Virus record (IMG/VR): IMGVR_UViG_3300007539_000049
Span: 1-41,128 of that record
Reading direction: 5' to 3' (one strand)
From: a virus
Length of the DNA: 41,128 bases
This document shows positions 17,955 through 25,437 of this stretch, one piece after another. Position 1 is the first letter of the stretch. Each line of letters begins with the position of its first letter. The notes below the pieces were generated by a model that ran no database searches, was not told the DNA's origin, and was given only the letters and a program-made list of their open reading frames with translations. A program made the position numbers and the translations under genes.

Positions 17955-18972
17955 TGCGGTCCCTCCTGATTTCCCTCAAAATCTTGGCGTACCTACTTCT
18001 CCACTCGGTCACGCTTAGACTGTTGATCACAGCGTGATCTATTTCCTCCTTGCTTAGGTCGTCGGGGCTGTCTGACTTCTCCGCACTAGGATACTTAGCC
18101 AACTCCAAAGAAAAGTACTTCGTGAGCTTCGCTATCACCTTGTGGGTTGCCCAGATACCCGCCCTGTCGTTGTCAAAGAACACCAGCAGGCTGTCAGTTA
18201 GGTAAGAGAGCAGAAGGATTTGCTCTTCGCTTGTGTGAGTACCCAAAGAGCATACCGCGTTTGGATACCCCTGCTGCTTTAACCACATCACTGCCTTGAA
18301 CCCCTCACACAACATGATTGGGCTCTGCAGAGTCTGTTGATCGGCACGGACTCGTACGTCGTGCAGATTCCAAAGCAGTCGTTGCTTTACAAGATTGTAC
18401 CTCGGTTGATTTATCTCCGACTTGTAGATCTTGTAGCGTATAGGGTGCCCCAACACTGTGCGACCGCTGATACCCACCAGCCTCCCTAAGTGGTCTCTGA
18501 GCGGAAAGGTTATGCGTCCGTGAAGTAAGTCGAATCCAATATCGAAGTCCTTCAGAACCTTCTTGGTAAAGCCGCTGCGTAGCAGATCTTTAGGGCAGTA
18601 GTCATACGTGGCCAGTAGCCACTCAGGGAGTACTGGATTGCTTAGATCCAGTGTCCGTTGGTGTGGCGTCTGCAGCTTCTGAAAACCACTGACAGACCCT
18701 AGCTTAGTCAGGGTCTCATGTATCTCTGTGTAGCCTCGGTTGAGGTCTTTAAGCAGCGATCTGAGGGACCACCCTTTGACACACTTGTGACAAAAGGCAC
18801 TCCCTGTAGATTTATTGAAATTAGTTGGACCCACATACACATAGAATGATGGGTTCTTTTCCTGACCCCCGCTATGGAAAGGACACTTAGCCGGTAGATT
18901 ATCTCCTGGGCCTATAGGTGTCTGGAACTGTACAAAGTCCCCCAATACGGAGATCACTTGATCTCTGTCCAT
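17944..18972 (-). CDS. DNA primase, DnaG-type (CHC2 zinc and TOPRIM)
   Basis: The 342-residue product carries a CHC2-type zinc site near the N-terminus (C30-P-F-H33, then C61-H-K-C64) and a TOPRIM catalytic fold with LCEGFKAV (E223) and VFFDNDRAG (D267, D269), the acidic triad that binds metal for RNA primer synthesis. It is shorter than cellular DnaG (about 580) because it lacks the helicase-binding C-terminal domain. It follows the helicase gene by eight bases and overlaps the zinc-rich gene after it. Palindromic element copy 5 lies near its 3' end, encoding DHAVI. Confidence 0.9.
   Translation of the reverse strand: MDRDQVISVLGDFVQFQTPIGPGDNLPAKCPFHSGGQEKNPSFYVYVGPTNFNKSTGSAFCHKCVKGWSLRSLLKDLNRGYTEIHETLTKLGSVSGFQKLQTPHQRTLDLSNPVLPEWLLATYDYCPKDLLRSGFTKKVLKDFDIGFDLLHGRITFPLRDHLGRLVGISGRTVLGHPIRYKIYKSEINQPRYNLVKQRLLWNLHDVRVRADQQTLQSPIMLCEGFKAVMWLKQQGYPNAVCSLGTHTSEEQILLLSYLTDSLLVFFDNDRAGIWATHKVIAKLTKYFSLELAKYPSAEKSDSPDDLSKEEIDHAVINSLSVTEWRSRYAKILREIRRDRSDR
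18025..18039. repeat. GATC-N7-GATC palindrome, copy 5
   Basis: The sequence is GATCACAGCGTGATC, identical to copy 1 though about 13.5 kb away, on the opposite coding strand and inside the primase gene rather than between genes. Confidence 0.8.
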
Positions 18973-18980
18973 CCTGCCAC

Positions 18981-20360
18981 CTAGATTGGAAGGTCTTCAG
19001 AAAAAGCGGATCCGCCGCTGTACTGGTCTAAGTGCTCTTGCCCTTTATCAGAGGTGTTCGACTGCTCTTTGTTCTCCGGTGGCGCGTTGCCGAACTCGTG
19101 CAGTTCATCTCCGACGTAGTCAAAACTGATACCCGGCTTTGCCCAAATGGTAAGACCCGGATACTTTGTTTCTCTCGCAGCCGCTAAGTGCAGCGATATT
19201 TGCTCCGCCCACTCTGCGTAGACAACCCTGATGCCGACATCAACATCACGGATAATATGGCTGGCATCTGCTATTGACGCCGTGCCTGACGTCTTACCTT
19301 TGTACTTCCAAGCCTTGGACTCGTTCTCCTGGAAGATGGCTATGAAAGGTATGGCCAGTCTCTCAGCGGTGGCTTTGATGTTCGATGACAGATTTGCCAT
19401 TCGCTCCCAGCGAGCATCCCCGCTACCCTGGTAGCCAAGCGTGTAGGCGGAGTCCAGTAGTACAAGGTCAGGCATAAACTGACGTGCCTGTCTTTCTATC
19501 TCCTCTATGCCCCCTTGCTTCCCGTCTAGTCGTCTACCTGTTGTGAAGCGTAGTTTGCCATCAAGGCTGACCGCCTCGTACAGAAAGCTCCTTACCTCTT
19601 CTACTTCATCTTCAGACAGGCGACCGTGTCGGTAGTCGGTGTAGTCGATACCCGCCACCATGCAAGCGACTCTAGCAAGCGTTCTCTTGTCGTTCATGTC
19701 CTGGGAGAACACTAGGACACGCTTACCCGCCTGTAGTGCGAAGCAGGCCATGTACAGCCCCAGCCAGGACTTCATGTTCTTGGGTAGCGCCCACAAGGCA
19801 ATCATGTCACCCGGATTCATACCGCCGAGGTGCATGTTCAGAACTTCCCAAGGGTAAGGCAGACCTACACAGCCATCGTTGCTGCCTCTGTCTTGTAGGT
19901 CTTCTAGAAACCAATCTACGAAGTTCTCGTCGAAGTCTGTGATGCCACCGCCCACCTGCTCTTGGGACAACTGCTCAAGCTCAGCGTGTAGCTTTAGCAT
20001 TGCGTCTATCGCACCTTTCTTACGAGTTGCTGTCCACGTCTGAAAAAGACTGTCTACCTTGGCCGCGATGAACTTTGAGCGTATGCGGTATACAAGCTCT
20101 TCTACGTCACCCGTTGGTTCGGGTAGTTCATTGAGAAGCGGGTAGCTCTCTTCAAGATCTTTGAGGTGAGGTACAAAGCTACCTAAATGAGTAGTGGCCT
20201 TGTCTTTTAGGTCGGCCACGATAGGCCCCACGAAGGGGTCTAGCATTTCTAAGTCAAGCCCTAGGCTGAACGCTTTGATTACGTTAGCCCGCCTGTTGTC
20301 TGCGTTGTTATCTTCTGTCATTGCCCGCAACAGCATGCGGGCATGGCTCTGAACTGACAT
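18981..20360 (-). CDS. Replicative DNA helicase, DnaB-like RecA fold
   Basis: The 459-residue protein has an N-terminal helical region (1-160) and a RecA-type ATPase core: LGGMNPGDMIALWA leads into a P-loop position read as ALPKNMKS (191-198), followed by GKRVLVFSQDM (the DnaB-like strand 2) and Walker B PDLVLLDS (D303). The lysine and serine of the P-loop are kept, but its usual glycines are replaced, so ATP binding may differ from standard DnaB. The C-terminus is acidic and ends SEDLPI. It begins at ATG 20360 behind AGGGTG and is followed directly by the primase, the usual helicase-primase pairing. Confidence 0.8.
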   Translation of the reverse strand: MSVQSHARMLLRAMTEDNNADNRRANVIKAFSLGLDLEMLDPFVGPIVADLKDKATTHLGSFVPHLKDLEESYPLLNELPEPTGDVEELVYRIRSKFIAAKVDSLFQTWTATRKKGAIDAMLKLHAELEQLSQEQVGGGITDFDENFVDWFLEDLQDRGSNDGCVGLPYPWEVLNMHLGGMNPGDMIALWALPKNMKSWLGLYMACFALQAGKRVLVFSQDMNDKRTLARVACMVAGIDYTDYRHGRLSEDEVEEVRSFLYEAVSLDGKLRFTTGRRLDGKQGGIEEIERQARQFMPDLVLLDSAYTLGYQGSGDARWERMANLSSNIKATAERLAIPFIAIFQENESKAWKYKGKTSGTASIADASHIIRDVDVGIRVVYAEWAEQISLHLAAARETKYPGLTIWAKPGISFDYVGDELHEFGNAPPENKEQSNTSDKGQEHLDQYSGGSAFSEDLPI

Positions 20361-20368
20361 ATATCACC

Positions 20369-20683
20369 CTATATGTTGAAGTCCTCGTCACCGAAGCCTG
20401 GGGGTGGTTCCAAGGCGGAAGGCGTTGAGTTTGTAGTTTGAACCGGTATGCCTACTCCGAAAGCTTTGTTTAGGTTCCGGTAACAGGCTGACAGCAAGTC
20501 TGCGACCCTTTCTTCTATGTCAGGGGTTTTCAGGTTCTTCAGAGGCATAGGCCCTATAACCAGACCTGCATCGCTCACAAGTATTACATCGGCGTCCACG
20601 TTGTTCGTATGCTTGTCGGTGAAGACTACTTCCAACCGCACGATATGGTACTCGCTCAGATTGTTATTCTTGAAATCAGGCAT
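20369..20683 (-). CDS. Hypothetical protein with SSB-like acidic tail
   Basis: The 104-residue product starts at ATG 20683, overlapping the stop of the preceding glycosylase gene by one base. The N-terminal 55 residues are beta-rich (YHIVRLEVVFTDKH, DADVILVSDAGLVIG), then come a helix and a Pro-rich linker ending GDEDFNI. The acidic plus hydrophobic tip resembles the C-terminal peptide of single-strand-binding proteins. No family is recognised. Palindromic element copy 6 lies 12 bases upstream of its start codon. Confidence 0.65.
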   Translation of the reverse strand: MPDFKNNNLSEYHIVRLEVVFTDKHTNNVDADVILVSDAGLVIGPMPLKNLKTPDIEERVADLLSACYRNLNKAFGVGIPVQTTNSTPSALEPPPGFGDEDFNI

Positions 20684-21354
20684 TACTTTTCCTCGATCGC
20701 ACTGTGATCGCGCTTTAGGGCGCGCACTACTTCCGCTGCTCTTGACAAGTACAGGTTGAAAGTATCCCAGTGTCCGTAAGGTTGTGTGTCGTGGTTTCTA
20801 GCCATAACTACAGGAGACCGGGCTACCAATAAGGGTACCGAGTAGGTCGTGAGTTCACCTTGCACCGTACAAGGGACTATGCGCCCTTCAGACGCCTCCA
20901 AGGTAGGTCGCTTACTAGTAGCGTACGCAGCAGTGAGCGCCTGTGTGCCCAGGGCTACGATGATGAGAGGGCTGACCCTCCCGATCTCCATGTGTACTCT
21001 AGGCTTACACGCCTTGATGTGCTTGTCAGTTACCTTGAGAAACCTGCTGTTTTTTGGATGACACGCAGTGGCTGTTGAGAACCAACAGTCCCTAGGGTCT
21101 ATACCCGCGATGTCTAGAGCGTTACGTAAGAAGGAAGAAGACTCGACCCCCAGCATGGCGGGCCTGCCGTTCTTCATTTCTGCGGTGTGATCACGCTCAG
21201 AGAGTAAGAAGAAGTAGTCAGCATTCGGATTACCTCTACCCCCTATGACGTGCCTACTCGTGTGCAGCGTACACGCCTTACAGAGCGTGCAGCGCATCTC
21301 TATTTTTTCAACAGGTGTGTCAGGGGTAAGAATTGAGGCTACTGTCTCCTTCAT
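20683..21354 (-). CDS. Uracil-DNA glycosylase superfamily protein (family 4-like, iron-sulfur)
   Basis: I place the start at ATG 21354, which has AGGAGG five bases upstream; a 40-codon longer frame would run through the promoter region and lacks a ribosome site. The 223-residue product has the family 4 cysteine layout (CTLCKAC at 22-28, C98 in ATACHP, C116 in KACKP) for a [4Fe-4S] cluster, the SSSFLRNALDIAGI helix and PLIIVALG strand. The canonical GEAPG catalytic motif reads LSERDH, so it may not be a standard uracil excision enzyme; a related phage role in base repair or nucleic-acid binding remains possible. It is the first gene after the operon promoter. Confidence 0.8.
   Translation of the reverse strand: MKETVASILTPDTPVEKIEMRCTLCKACTLHTSRHVIGGRGNPNADYFFLLSERDHTAEMKNGRPAMLGVESSSFLRNALDIAGIDPRDCWFSTATACHPKNSRFLKVTDKHIKACKPRVHMEIGRVSPLIIVALGTQALTAAYATSKRPTLEASEGRIVPCTVQGELTTYSVPLLVARSPVVMARNHDTQPYGHWDTFNLYLSRAAEVVRALKRDHSAIEEK
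20695..20709. repeat. GATC-N7-GATC palindrome, copy 6
   Basis: The sequence is GATCGCACTGTGATC, identical to copy 2. It lies in the last codons of the glycosylase gene, just upstream of the next minus-strand start. Together with copy 7 it brackets the glycosylase gene and its promoter (744 bases apart, the shortest gap). Confidence 0.8.
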
Positions 21355-21379
21355 ATCACCCTCCTTTTGCGGTAGCACC

Positions 21380-21408
21380 ATACTACCTATTAGTGATCCA
21401 TATGTCAA
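21380..21408 (-). promoter_or_regulatory. Sigma70-like promoter of the leftward replication operon
   Basis: On the minus strand TTGACA (21403-21408) is followed after exactly 17 bases by TAGTAT (21380-21385). The -35 is a perfect consensus and the -10 matches four of six. The start site would fall near 21373, about 20 bases before ATG 21354, with the ribosome site between. An A/T-rich stretch precedes the -35. It faces fourteen tightly packed replication and recombination genes and implies early transcription by host RNA polymerase. Confidence 0.8.
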
Positions 21409-21436
21409 GCGCAAAAATAACTGAACATATGGATCA
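21394..21436. promoter_or_regulatory. 11-bp inverted repeat over the operon promoter (putative operator)
   Basis: TGATCCATATG (21394-21404) and CATATGGATCA (21426-21436) are perfect inverted copies with a 21-base spacer. One arm lies in the -35/spacer region and the other about 30 bases upstream; the arm centres are 32 bp apart, three helical turns, so a regulator would sit on one face of the DNA. Each arm also contains the self-complementary CATATG. Confidence 0.7.
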
Positions 21437-21438
21437 TT

Positions 21439-21453
21439 GATCACGCCACGATC
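21439..21453. repeat. GATC-N7-GATC palindrome, copy 7
   Basis: The sequence is GATCACGCCACGATC. It is upstream of the operon promoter and two bases beyond the operator arm, just before the stop of the upstream minus-strand gene. Its right half departs most from the consensus. Confidence 0.75.
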
Positions 21454-21454
21454 A

Positions 21455-21706
21455 CTATTCTTCCGGCATTTCACCCCTCATCGTGCCGTCGAGGTTGATG
21501 TAGTTCAGGGCATCAGCTAAGGCCCCAAACGCAGCACCAAGCCCTCTAGAGGCTGCGTGCATAGCGGCTGCTTTTTGGCGGCGCTTTCGTTCCGCTTCCA
21601 GGTCTACCACAGGCTTTTTCTTCTGCTTTTTACGCTTCTTCTTGGTAAGAGAAGTTTTCTTAGTCGTTCGCGTTAACCCTAGGTCCTGATTGTTTTCCTC
21701 GGACAT
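21455..21706 (-). CDS. Small lysine-rich hypothetical protein
   Basis: The 83-residue product starts at ATG 21706 with AGGAGGG and good spacing. Residues 15-32 are strongly basic (TKKTSLTKKKRKKQKKK), followed by an Arg-rich helix and an Ala/Gly-rich segment (MHAASRGLGAAFGALADAL) that could be an amphipathic or membrane-active helix. The family is not recognised. Nucleic-acid binding is suggested by charge only. It stands alone upstream of the main replication promoter and may be expressed from its own promoter at 21758-21786. Confidence 0.65.
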   Translation of the reverse strand: MSEENNQDLGLTRTTKKTSLTKKKRKKQKKKPVVDLEAERKRRQKAAAMHAASRGLGAAFGALADALNYINLDGTMRGEMPEE

Positions 21707-21726
21707 ATCGTATCCCTCCTGTTTTT

Positions 21727-21742
21727 CCCCTTGGCTAAGGGG
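21727..21742. other. Hairpin in divergent intergenic region
   Basis: CCCCTT and AAGGGG form a six-base stem with loop GGCT. Neither side is followed by a U tract in the right direction, so it is not an intrinsic terminator; in the minus transcript it would lie in the leader just upstream of the ribosome site. Confidence 0.5.
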
Positions 21743-21757
21743 GTAGGTTCTATTACT

Positions 21758-21786
21758 CTTATACCGACAAAATGCTAACCTTTGAC
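21758..21786 (-). promoter_or_regulatory. Candidate minus-strand promoter for the lysine-rich gene
   Basis: On the minus strand TATAAG (21758-21763) lies about 50 bases before ATG 21706. The surrounding bases (TTGTCGGTATAAGAG) match 11 of 15 positions of the element at 26048 upstream of the mini-ORF, and GTCAAA is found 17 bases upstream in the same relation as GGCAAA there. The -35 is not consensus, and a plus-strand reading cannot be excluded. Confidence 0.4.
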
Positions 21787-21798
21787 GGAGAGTGTTGC

Positions 21799-22761
21799 AT
21801 GGCTACCCTAGACAGATTTGATGATGGCGGCGCTTACCTGGAGGCTATCGAGTCCTCGTTGGAGTGCGCTTTTTCAGTCCCCAAAAAATACGCCGTACAG
21901 CGCTCTGAGGACTATGCGTTAGTAGAAAAGACTGCCAGCGGTATGCGCTATAGATACCCCCTCCACACAGTGGACGAGGCTGTAGTTTCTCTGGGCTACT
22001 TTTTGAGGTACGGTGGCAACCTGGACCACGGTCTCCAGAAGACTGCCGCTGCTAAGATAAATGAGGCTCTCTCAAGCTACGGACTGCGACCAAACTCCGA
22101 GCTTGAGAAAGTTGCTAGCCTTCCCCTCGGTTTCTCCGATGCTGAAGGGCGAGATATCAATGAGGAAGAAGATGCAGCGCTACGTAGGCTATTTGGCGTA
22201 GGCGACCAAGCTGACGTGGAAGAACTAACAAGGCACTTCGACGATCAGTCTCCTAGAGGTAAGCGCCGTCTAGCCTTCATGGCAAAAGAGGCGTCAGCCC
22301 ATATCCAAGGTATGGAAGACTACGTCACTGACCAGTTCGGAACCGACTTGGAAGTTCACATCGGAGTGCGTGGTCAACTCATGGACGACAGGCTAGCGGC
22401 TAAGAACCTTCTCAGCAAGGTAGCTTCTATGTCACCCGAGGCGGCTGTTGCGGAAATTGAAGCTTTTGACAAAGAGCACTCTTTACAGCGACTTTACATC
22501 ACTCACGGGTTGGCGGATCCCTTCCAAACAGTTTATGGTAGGGAACTCAGTAAGGTAGCCTCTTTCCCCAAGTCCGTAGACTTGGGTGGTTACGATCTGA
22601 GCGAAGAACAGTTCACTGACTTCATAGCTAGTAAGAAGGATAGTCTGGAAGGTGCCTTCGGTTCCGACTTAGCGGGAGAACTCGCAGCGCAACCGATGGA
22701 GGTTTACGACAGCCTACCTCTACCTTACAAACAAGCTATCGCTGAGATGTATAATCCATGA
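21799..22761 (+). CDS. Virion-type hypothetical protein with repeated K-x-A-S motifs
   Basis: I choose ATG 21799 because CGGAGAG lies upstream; an ATG nine codons earlier has no ribosome site. The 320-residue product is not recognised. Its most obvious feature is six copies of K-x-A-[S/A], mostly [ES]-K-[TV]-A-S (EKTAS 43-47, QKTAA 80-84, KEAS 163-166, EKVAS 103-107, SKVAS 206-210, SKVAS 251-255), a motif repeated eleven times in the protein at 33808. It is the first gene of the second late block, two genes before the portal, and the motifs could be processing sites of a head or internal protein. Confidence 0.7.
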   Translation: MATLDRFDDGGAYLEAIESSLECAFSVPKKYAVQRSEDYALVEKTASGMRYRYPLHTVDEAVVSLGYFLRYGGNLDHGLQKTAAAKINEALSSYGLRPNSELEKVASLPLGFSDAEGRDINEEEDAALRRLFGVGDQADVEELTRHFDDQSPRGKRRLAFMAKEASAHIQGMEDYVTDQFGTDLEVHIGVRGQLMDDRLAAKNLLSKVASMSPEAAVAEIEAFDKEHSLQRLYITHGLADPFQTVYGRELSKVASFPKSVDLGGYDLSEEQFTDFIASKKDSLEGAFGSDLAGELAAQPMEVYDSLPLPYKQAIAEMYNP

Positions 22762-23420
22762 CTTCTGGGCAAAGTCTCGTAAGGCAATACCTGCTTAGCA
22801 AGAAGGCACACCCTGTCTTCTTGCATATGCTGTTTTCGGACCATTGGGGTGCTGAGTACCTTTTTTGGGAGCCGGAAACTATCCAAGCTGAGGCTATGCA
22901 CTCTTTCCGGGTAGCTTTGCCCAAGAGTAACTTTAACAAGGTTCAGGCGATCAGGACTTTTCTAAGGACTGATGAAGCGCATACAAGCTGGCACGTCTTC
23001 AACCACGTAGCCAAGGCTCTGTCCGGCGAGAGTTTGGTGTTCGGTGTTTTTGAGCCAGCCACCCCTCCCCAGTGTGTGGTCGCCTTGAACATCTTGGATA
23101 TCCTGCTACCTAAAAAAGAAGTCTCCGAAGAGGTCATTAAGTTTTGCGCTGTGGTTTGTGCGCAAAGCGGGGTGTGCCTTGTCAAAGGTCTAGAGAAGTC
23201 AGGTGCTGCTCAAGCTAAGATAAATACGCACTTGCGCAAATTGACTGACCCAAAGACCCAGGATAAAACCCTTGGTGCCTTACGCGCAGGACGCAAAGCT
23301 CACTTTGACGGCAACAACGACTTGGACATTCAAGTGTTCCATGCGCGCTCACTAGCAGAGGCCGTACGAGATGACTTTGCGTCAATGCATAGCCAGTTGA
23401 AGGCGCTCAGCATCTTGTAG
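22758..23420 (+). CDS. Hypothetical protein preceding the portal
   Basis: ATG 22758 overlaps the upstream stop in ATGA, so translation is coupled. The 220-residue product is mixed alpha/beta with cysteines near the middle (CVVALN, KFCAVVCAQSGVC) but no zinc spacing, and a helical C-terminus. The family is not recognised. Its fixed position directly before the portal suggests a head or packaging-related role, inferred from context only. Confidence 0.7.
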   Translation: MTSGQSLVRQYLLSKKAHPVFLHMLFSDHWGAEYLFWEPETIQAEAMHSFRVALPKSNFNKVQAIRTFLRTDEAHTSWHVFNHVAKALSGESLVFGVFEPATPPQCVVALNILDILLPKKEVSEEVIKFCAVVCAQSGVCLVKGLEKSGAAQAKINTHLRKLTDPKTQDKTLGALRAGRKAHFDGNNDLDIQVFHARSLAEAVRDDFASMHSQLKALSIL

Positions 23421-23428
23421 GAGCCACC

Positions 23429-25372
23429 ATGGTAAGCCGTACAGTTTCCAATTTACGCAGGGCCAACTCTGTTGGTCGCGCAGAAGATTACTATCCGAGC
23501 CCCTTCTTCGATGTTGCTAGTACATACATACCCAGCGACATCTACGAACTTTTCAAGTGGTGCTCTTACTATCAGCTTACCAACCCTGTTATTGGCGCAG
23601 TAACGAGCAGGCTGGCTTCTTACCCTATCACAGAGCTAGATGTACGCTCCGACAACCTACAGCTGGTTGACAGGTATGAAACAATTGCACGGGATCTGAA
23701 GCTTCGTCTTCACCTAATGGAGACAAACCTGGACAGGTATACCTTTGGTAACTCATACAGTACTGTCCTGTTCCCAATCCGAAAGCTGCTAACCTGCAGA
23801 AGCTGCAAGAAGACCTACTCCGTTGATAAAGTAAAACGCCTTTGGCGCGACTGTCAGTTCTACATTCACTGCTCCAAGTGTAAGCACGAGGGTATACCCA
23901 TTGTTGAAGACGTACCCATTAGGTCCTACGAAGGTATTCGCCTGATTCGTTGGAACCCTATGAACGTGCGTCCCAGAACTACCGGTCTAAGTGAAGACGA
24001 CAAAGAGTATCACATCAAGCTTACGCGCAGCCTAAAAAACAGGATTAGGCTTGGCGACGAGAAGCTGGTCACCAAGATACCGCAAGCTTTCATCGACGCT
24101 GTTCGTAAGAACCAAAACGTACTGCTAGATGACTCCATGGTGTATCACAGCAAGCGCCCGTCTTCTTCCAGAGAAGGTGGAGAGATGCTGGGCATGCCGA
24201 TTATCCTGCCTGTGTTGAAAGAAGCGTTCTTCCTACAGGTTCTGCGTAAGTCGCAGGAAGCTGTGGCTATGGAGCACATTGTGCCCATGCGCGTACTCTT
24301 CCCCCAGATACGTGGAGAAGCGGATAATGTGTACTCCACTATCAACCTAGAGAAGTGGCAGAAAGAAGTCACAAAGCAAGTGCTGCAGTGGAAGCGAGAT
24401 ATCAACCACATACCTGTTATGTCTGTACCGATAGGGTACCAGCAAGTGGGTGGCCAGGGTCGCGCCCTCATGCTGCACCAGGATATCCGAATAGTCCTTG
24501 AGACTATCATTTCCGGTATGGGTGTTCCCGTCAGTTTTTACTTTGGTGAGGCTCAGTACTCAGGAGCCAGCGTCAACTTAAAAGCTTTGGAGAATGAGTT
24601 CTCCAGTAACCGGGACGACATGCAGGACCTAATCAGGTTCATCTTTAACCAGATCAGCAGGCACATGAAGTTGCCCCCTGCGGATCTGGGCATGAAGCCC
24701 TTCAAGATGGCTGACGACTTACAGCGTGCCTCTTACGACATGCAGTTGAATCAGCTGGGTAAGCTTAGTGAGCAGACGCTGCTTGAGAGGCACGGGCATA
24801 ACTACGAGCAAGAACAGAAGAGAATGTCTGAGGAAGCTAAGCTTGCTTCTGAGCGCATGATCGCGCAGCAGAAGGTTCAAGCCGAAGCACAAGGGCAGGC
24901 TACCGTTATATCTGTTAAGTACCAGCTAGAGGCGCAACAGCTTCAACAGTCCTTAGCGCCACAACCTCCACAGCAAGGACCAGAAGGTGCACAACCACAG
25001 CAGCCTCCAGAAGAAGGTCAGCCACAAGAAGCACCCCCGGAGCAAGCGCAGGCAGCGGAAGAGCCTCCACCAGAGGAGCCTCAAGCTCAAGAGCCTGAAG
25101 CCGCGCAAGCTTTACAAGAAGAAGGTATGACCTCGCCCGTAACCGAGGGTGGTACAGGCTACGTAGACTTGTTTGCGCAGGCTAGGGGTATAGCTCAGGA
25201 GTTGGCCCAGGAGCCTAGCGAGGCAAGAAGACTGCAGTACCTTACTGTGATAGAGAGGCAGTCGCCACAGCTTTATAGCTTGGTTACCCGTGCGTTGAGA
25301 GCGCAGACGGTAATGCCTTCTAGCACAGGTACGGGCAACCCTCTGCCAACTAGTACGCGCCCTCAGCAGTGA
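23429..25372 (+). CDS. Portal protein with embedded zinc ribbon
   Basis: ATG 23429 follows GGAG. The 647-residue protein has the core of myophage portals: IYELFKWCSYYQLTNPVIGAV early, RLIRWNPMNVRP, an EAFFLQVLRKSQEAVAMEHIVP helix, and the late GMGVPVSFYFGEAQYSG and NLKALENEF signature. A CRSC (123-126) and CSKC (148-151) pair form a zinc ribbon in the wing region. The C-terminal 130 residues are Pro/Gln/Glu-rich low complexity. The portal forms the twelve-fold ring through which DNA is packaged and ejected. The gene is followed by terminators of an opposing small operon. Confidence 0.85.
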   Translation: MVSRTVSNLRRANSVGRAEDYYPSPFFDVASTYIPSDIYELFKWCSYYQLTNPVIGAVTSRLASYPITELDVRSDNLQLVDRYETIARDLKLRLHLMETNLDRYTFGNSYSTVLFPIRKLLTCRSCKKTYSVDKVKRLWRDCQFYIHCSKCKHEGIPIVEDVPIRSYEGIRLIRWNPMNVRPRTTGLSEDDKEYHIKLTRSLKNRIRLGDEKLVTKIPQAFIDAVRKNQNVLLDDSMVYHSKRPSSSREGGEMLGMPIILPVLKEAFFLQVLRKSQEAVAMEHIVPMRVLFPQIRGEADNVYSTINLEKWQKEVTKQVLQWKRDINHIPVMSVPIGYQQVGGQGRALMLHQDIRIVLETIISGMGVPVSFYFGEAQYSGASVNLKALENEFSSNRDDMQDLIRFIFNQISRHMKLPPADLGMKPFKMADDLQRASYDMQLNQLGKLSEQTLLERHGHNYEQEQKRMSEEAKLASERMIAQQKVQAEAQGQATVISVKYQLEAQQLQQSLAPQPPQQGPEGAQPQQPPEEGQPQEAPPEQAQAAEEPPPEEPQAQEPEAAQALQEEGMTSPVTEGGTGYVDLFAQARGIAQELAQEPSEARRLQYLTVIERQSPQLYSLVTRALRAQTVMPSSTGTGNPLPTSTRPQQ

Positions 25373-25385
25373 AGGTCTACTAGCT

Positions 25386-25422
25386 AAAAAAGAGAGGTCA
25401 GAGACAACAGTCTCCTCCTCTC
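25386..25422 (-). terminator. Intrinsic terminator of the small minus-strand unit
   Basis: On the minus strand a nested hairpin, outer stem GAGAGG/CCTCTC (25392-25397 with 25417-25422) and inner stem GAGAC/GTCTC with loop AACA, is followed by six U (25386-25391). It lies 15 bases after the stop of the cysteine-rich gene and ends the leftward transcript before it runs antisense into the portal gene. Confidence 0.85.
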
Positions 25423-25437
25423 GTGATAGATGTTGCC

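Noticed and set aside
21355-21474. 40-codon N-terminal extension of the uracil-glycosylase-like protein
   Set aside because: It would translate the promoter and operator, has no ribosome site, and a strong AGGAGG precedes the internal ATG at 21354.
21727-21742. Six-base hairpin CCCCTT/AAGGGG as an intrinsic terminator
   Set aside because: The T tract is on the 5' side in the plus direction, and the minus direction is followed by A residues.
24145-24510. 121-codon minus-strand frame inside the portal gene
   Set aside because: It is antisense to conserved portal core and without initiation signals.
24940-25130. Low-complexity Pro/Gln/Glu stretch in the portal as a DNA repeat
   Set aside because: The bases are not repeated in register; it is a compositionally biased protein tail, common in portal C-termini.
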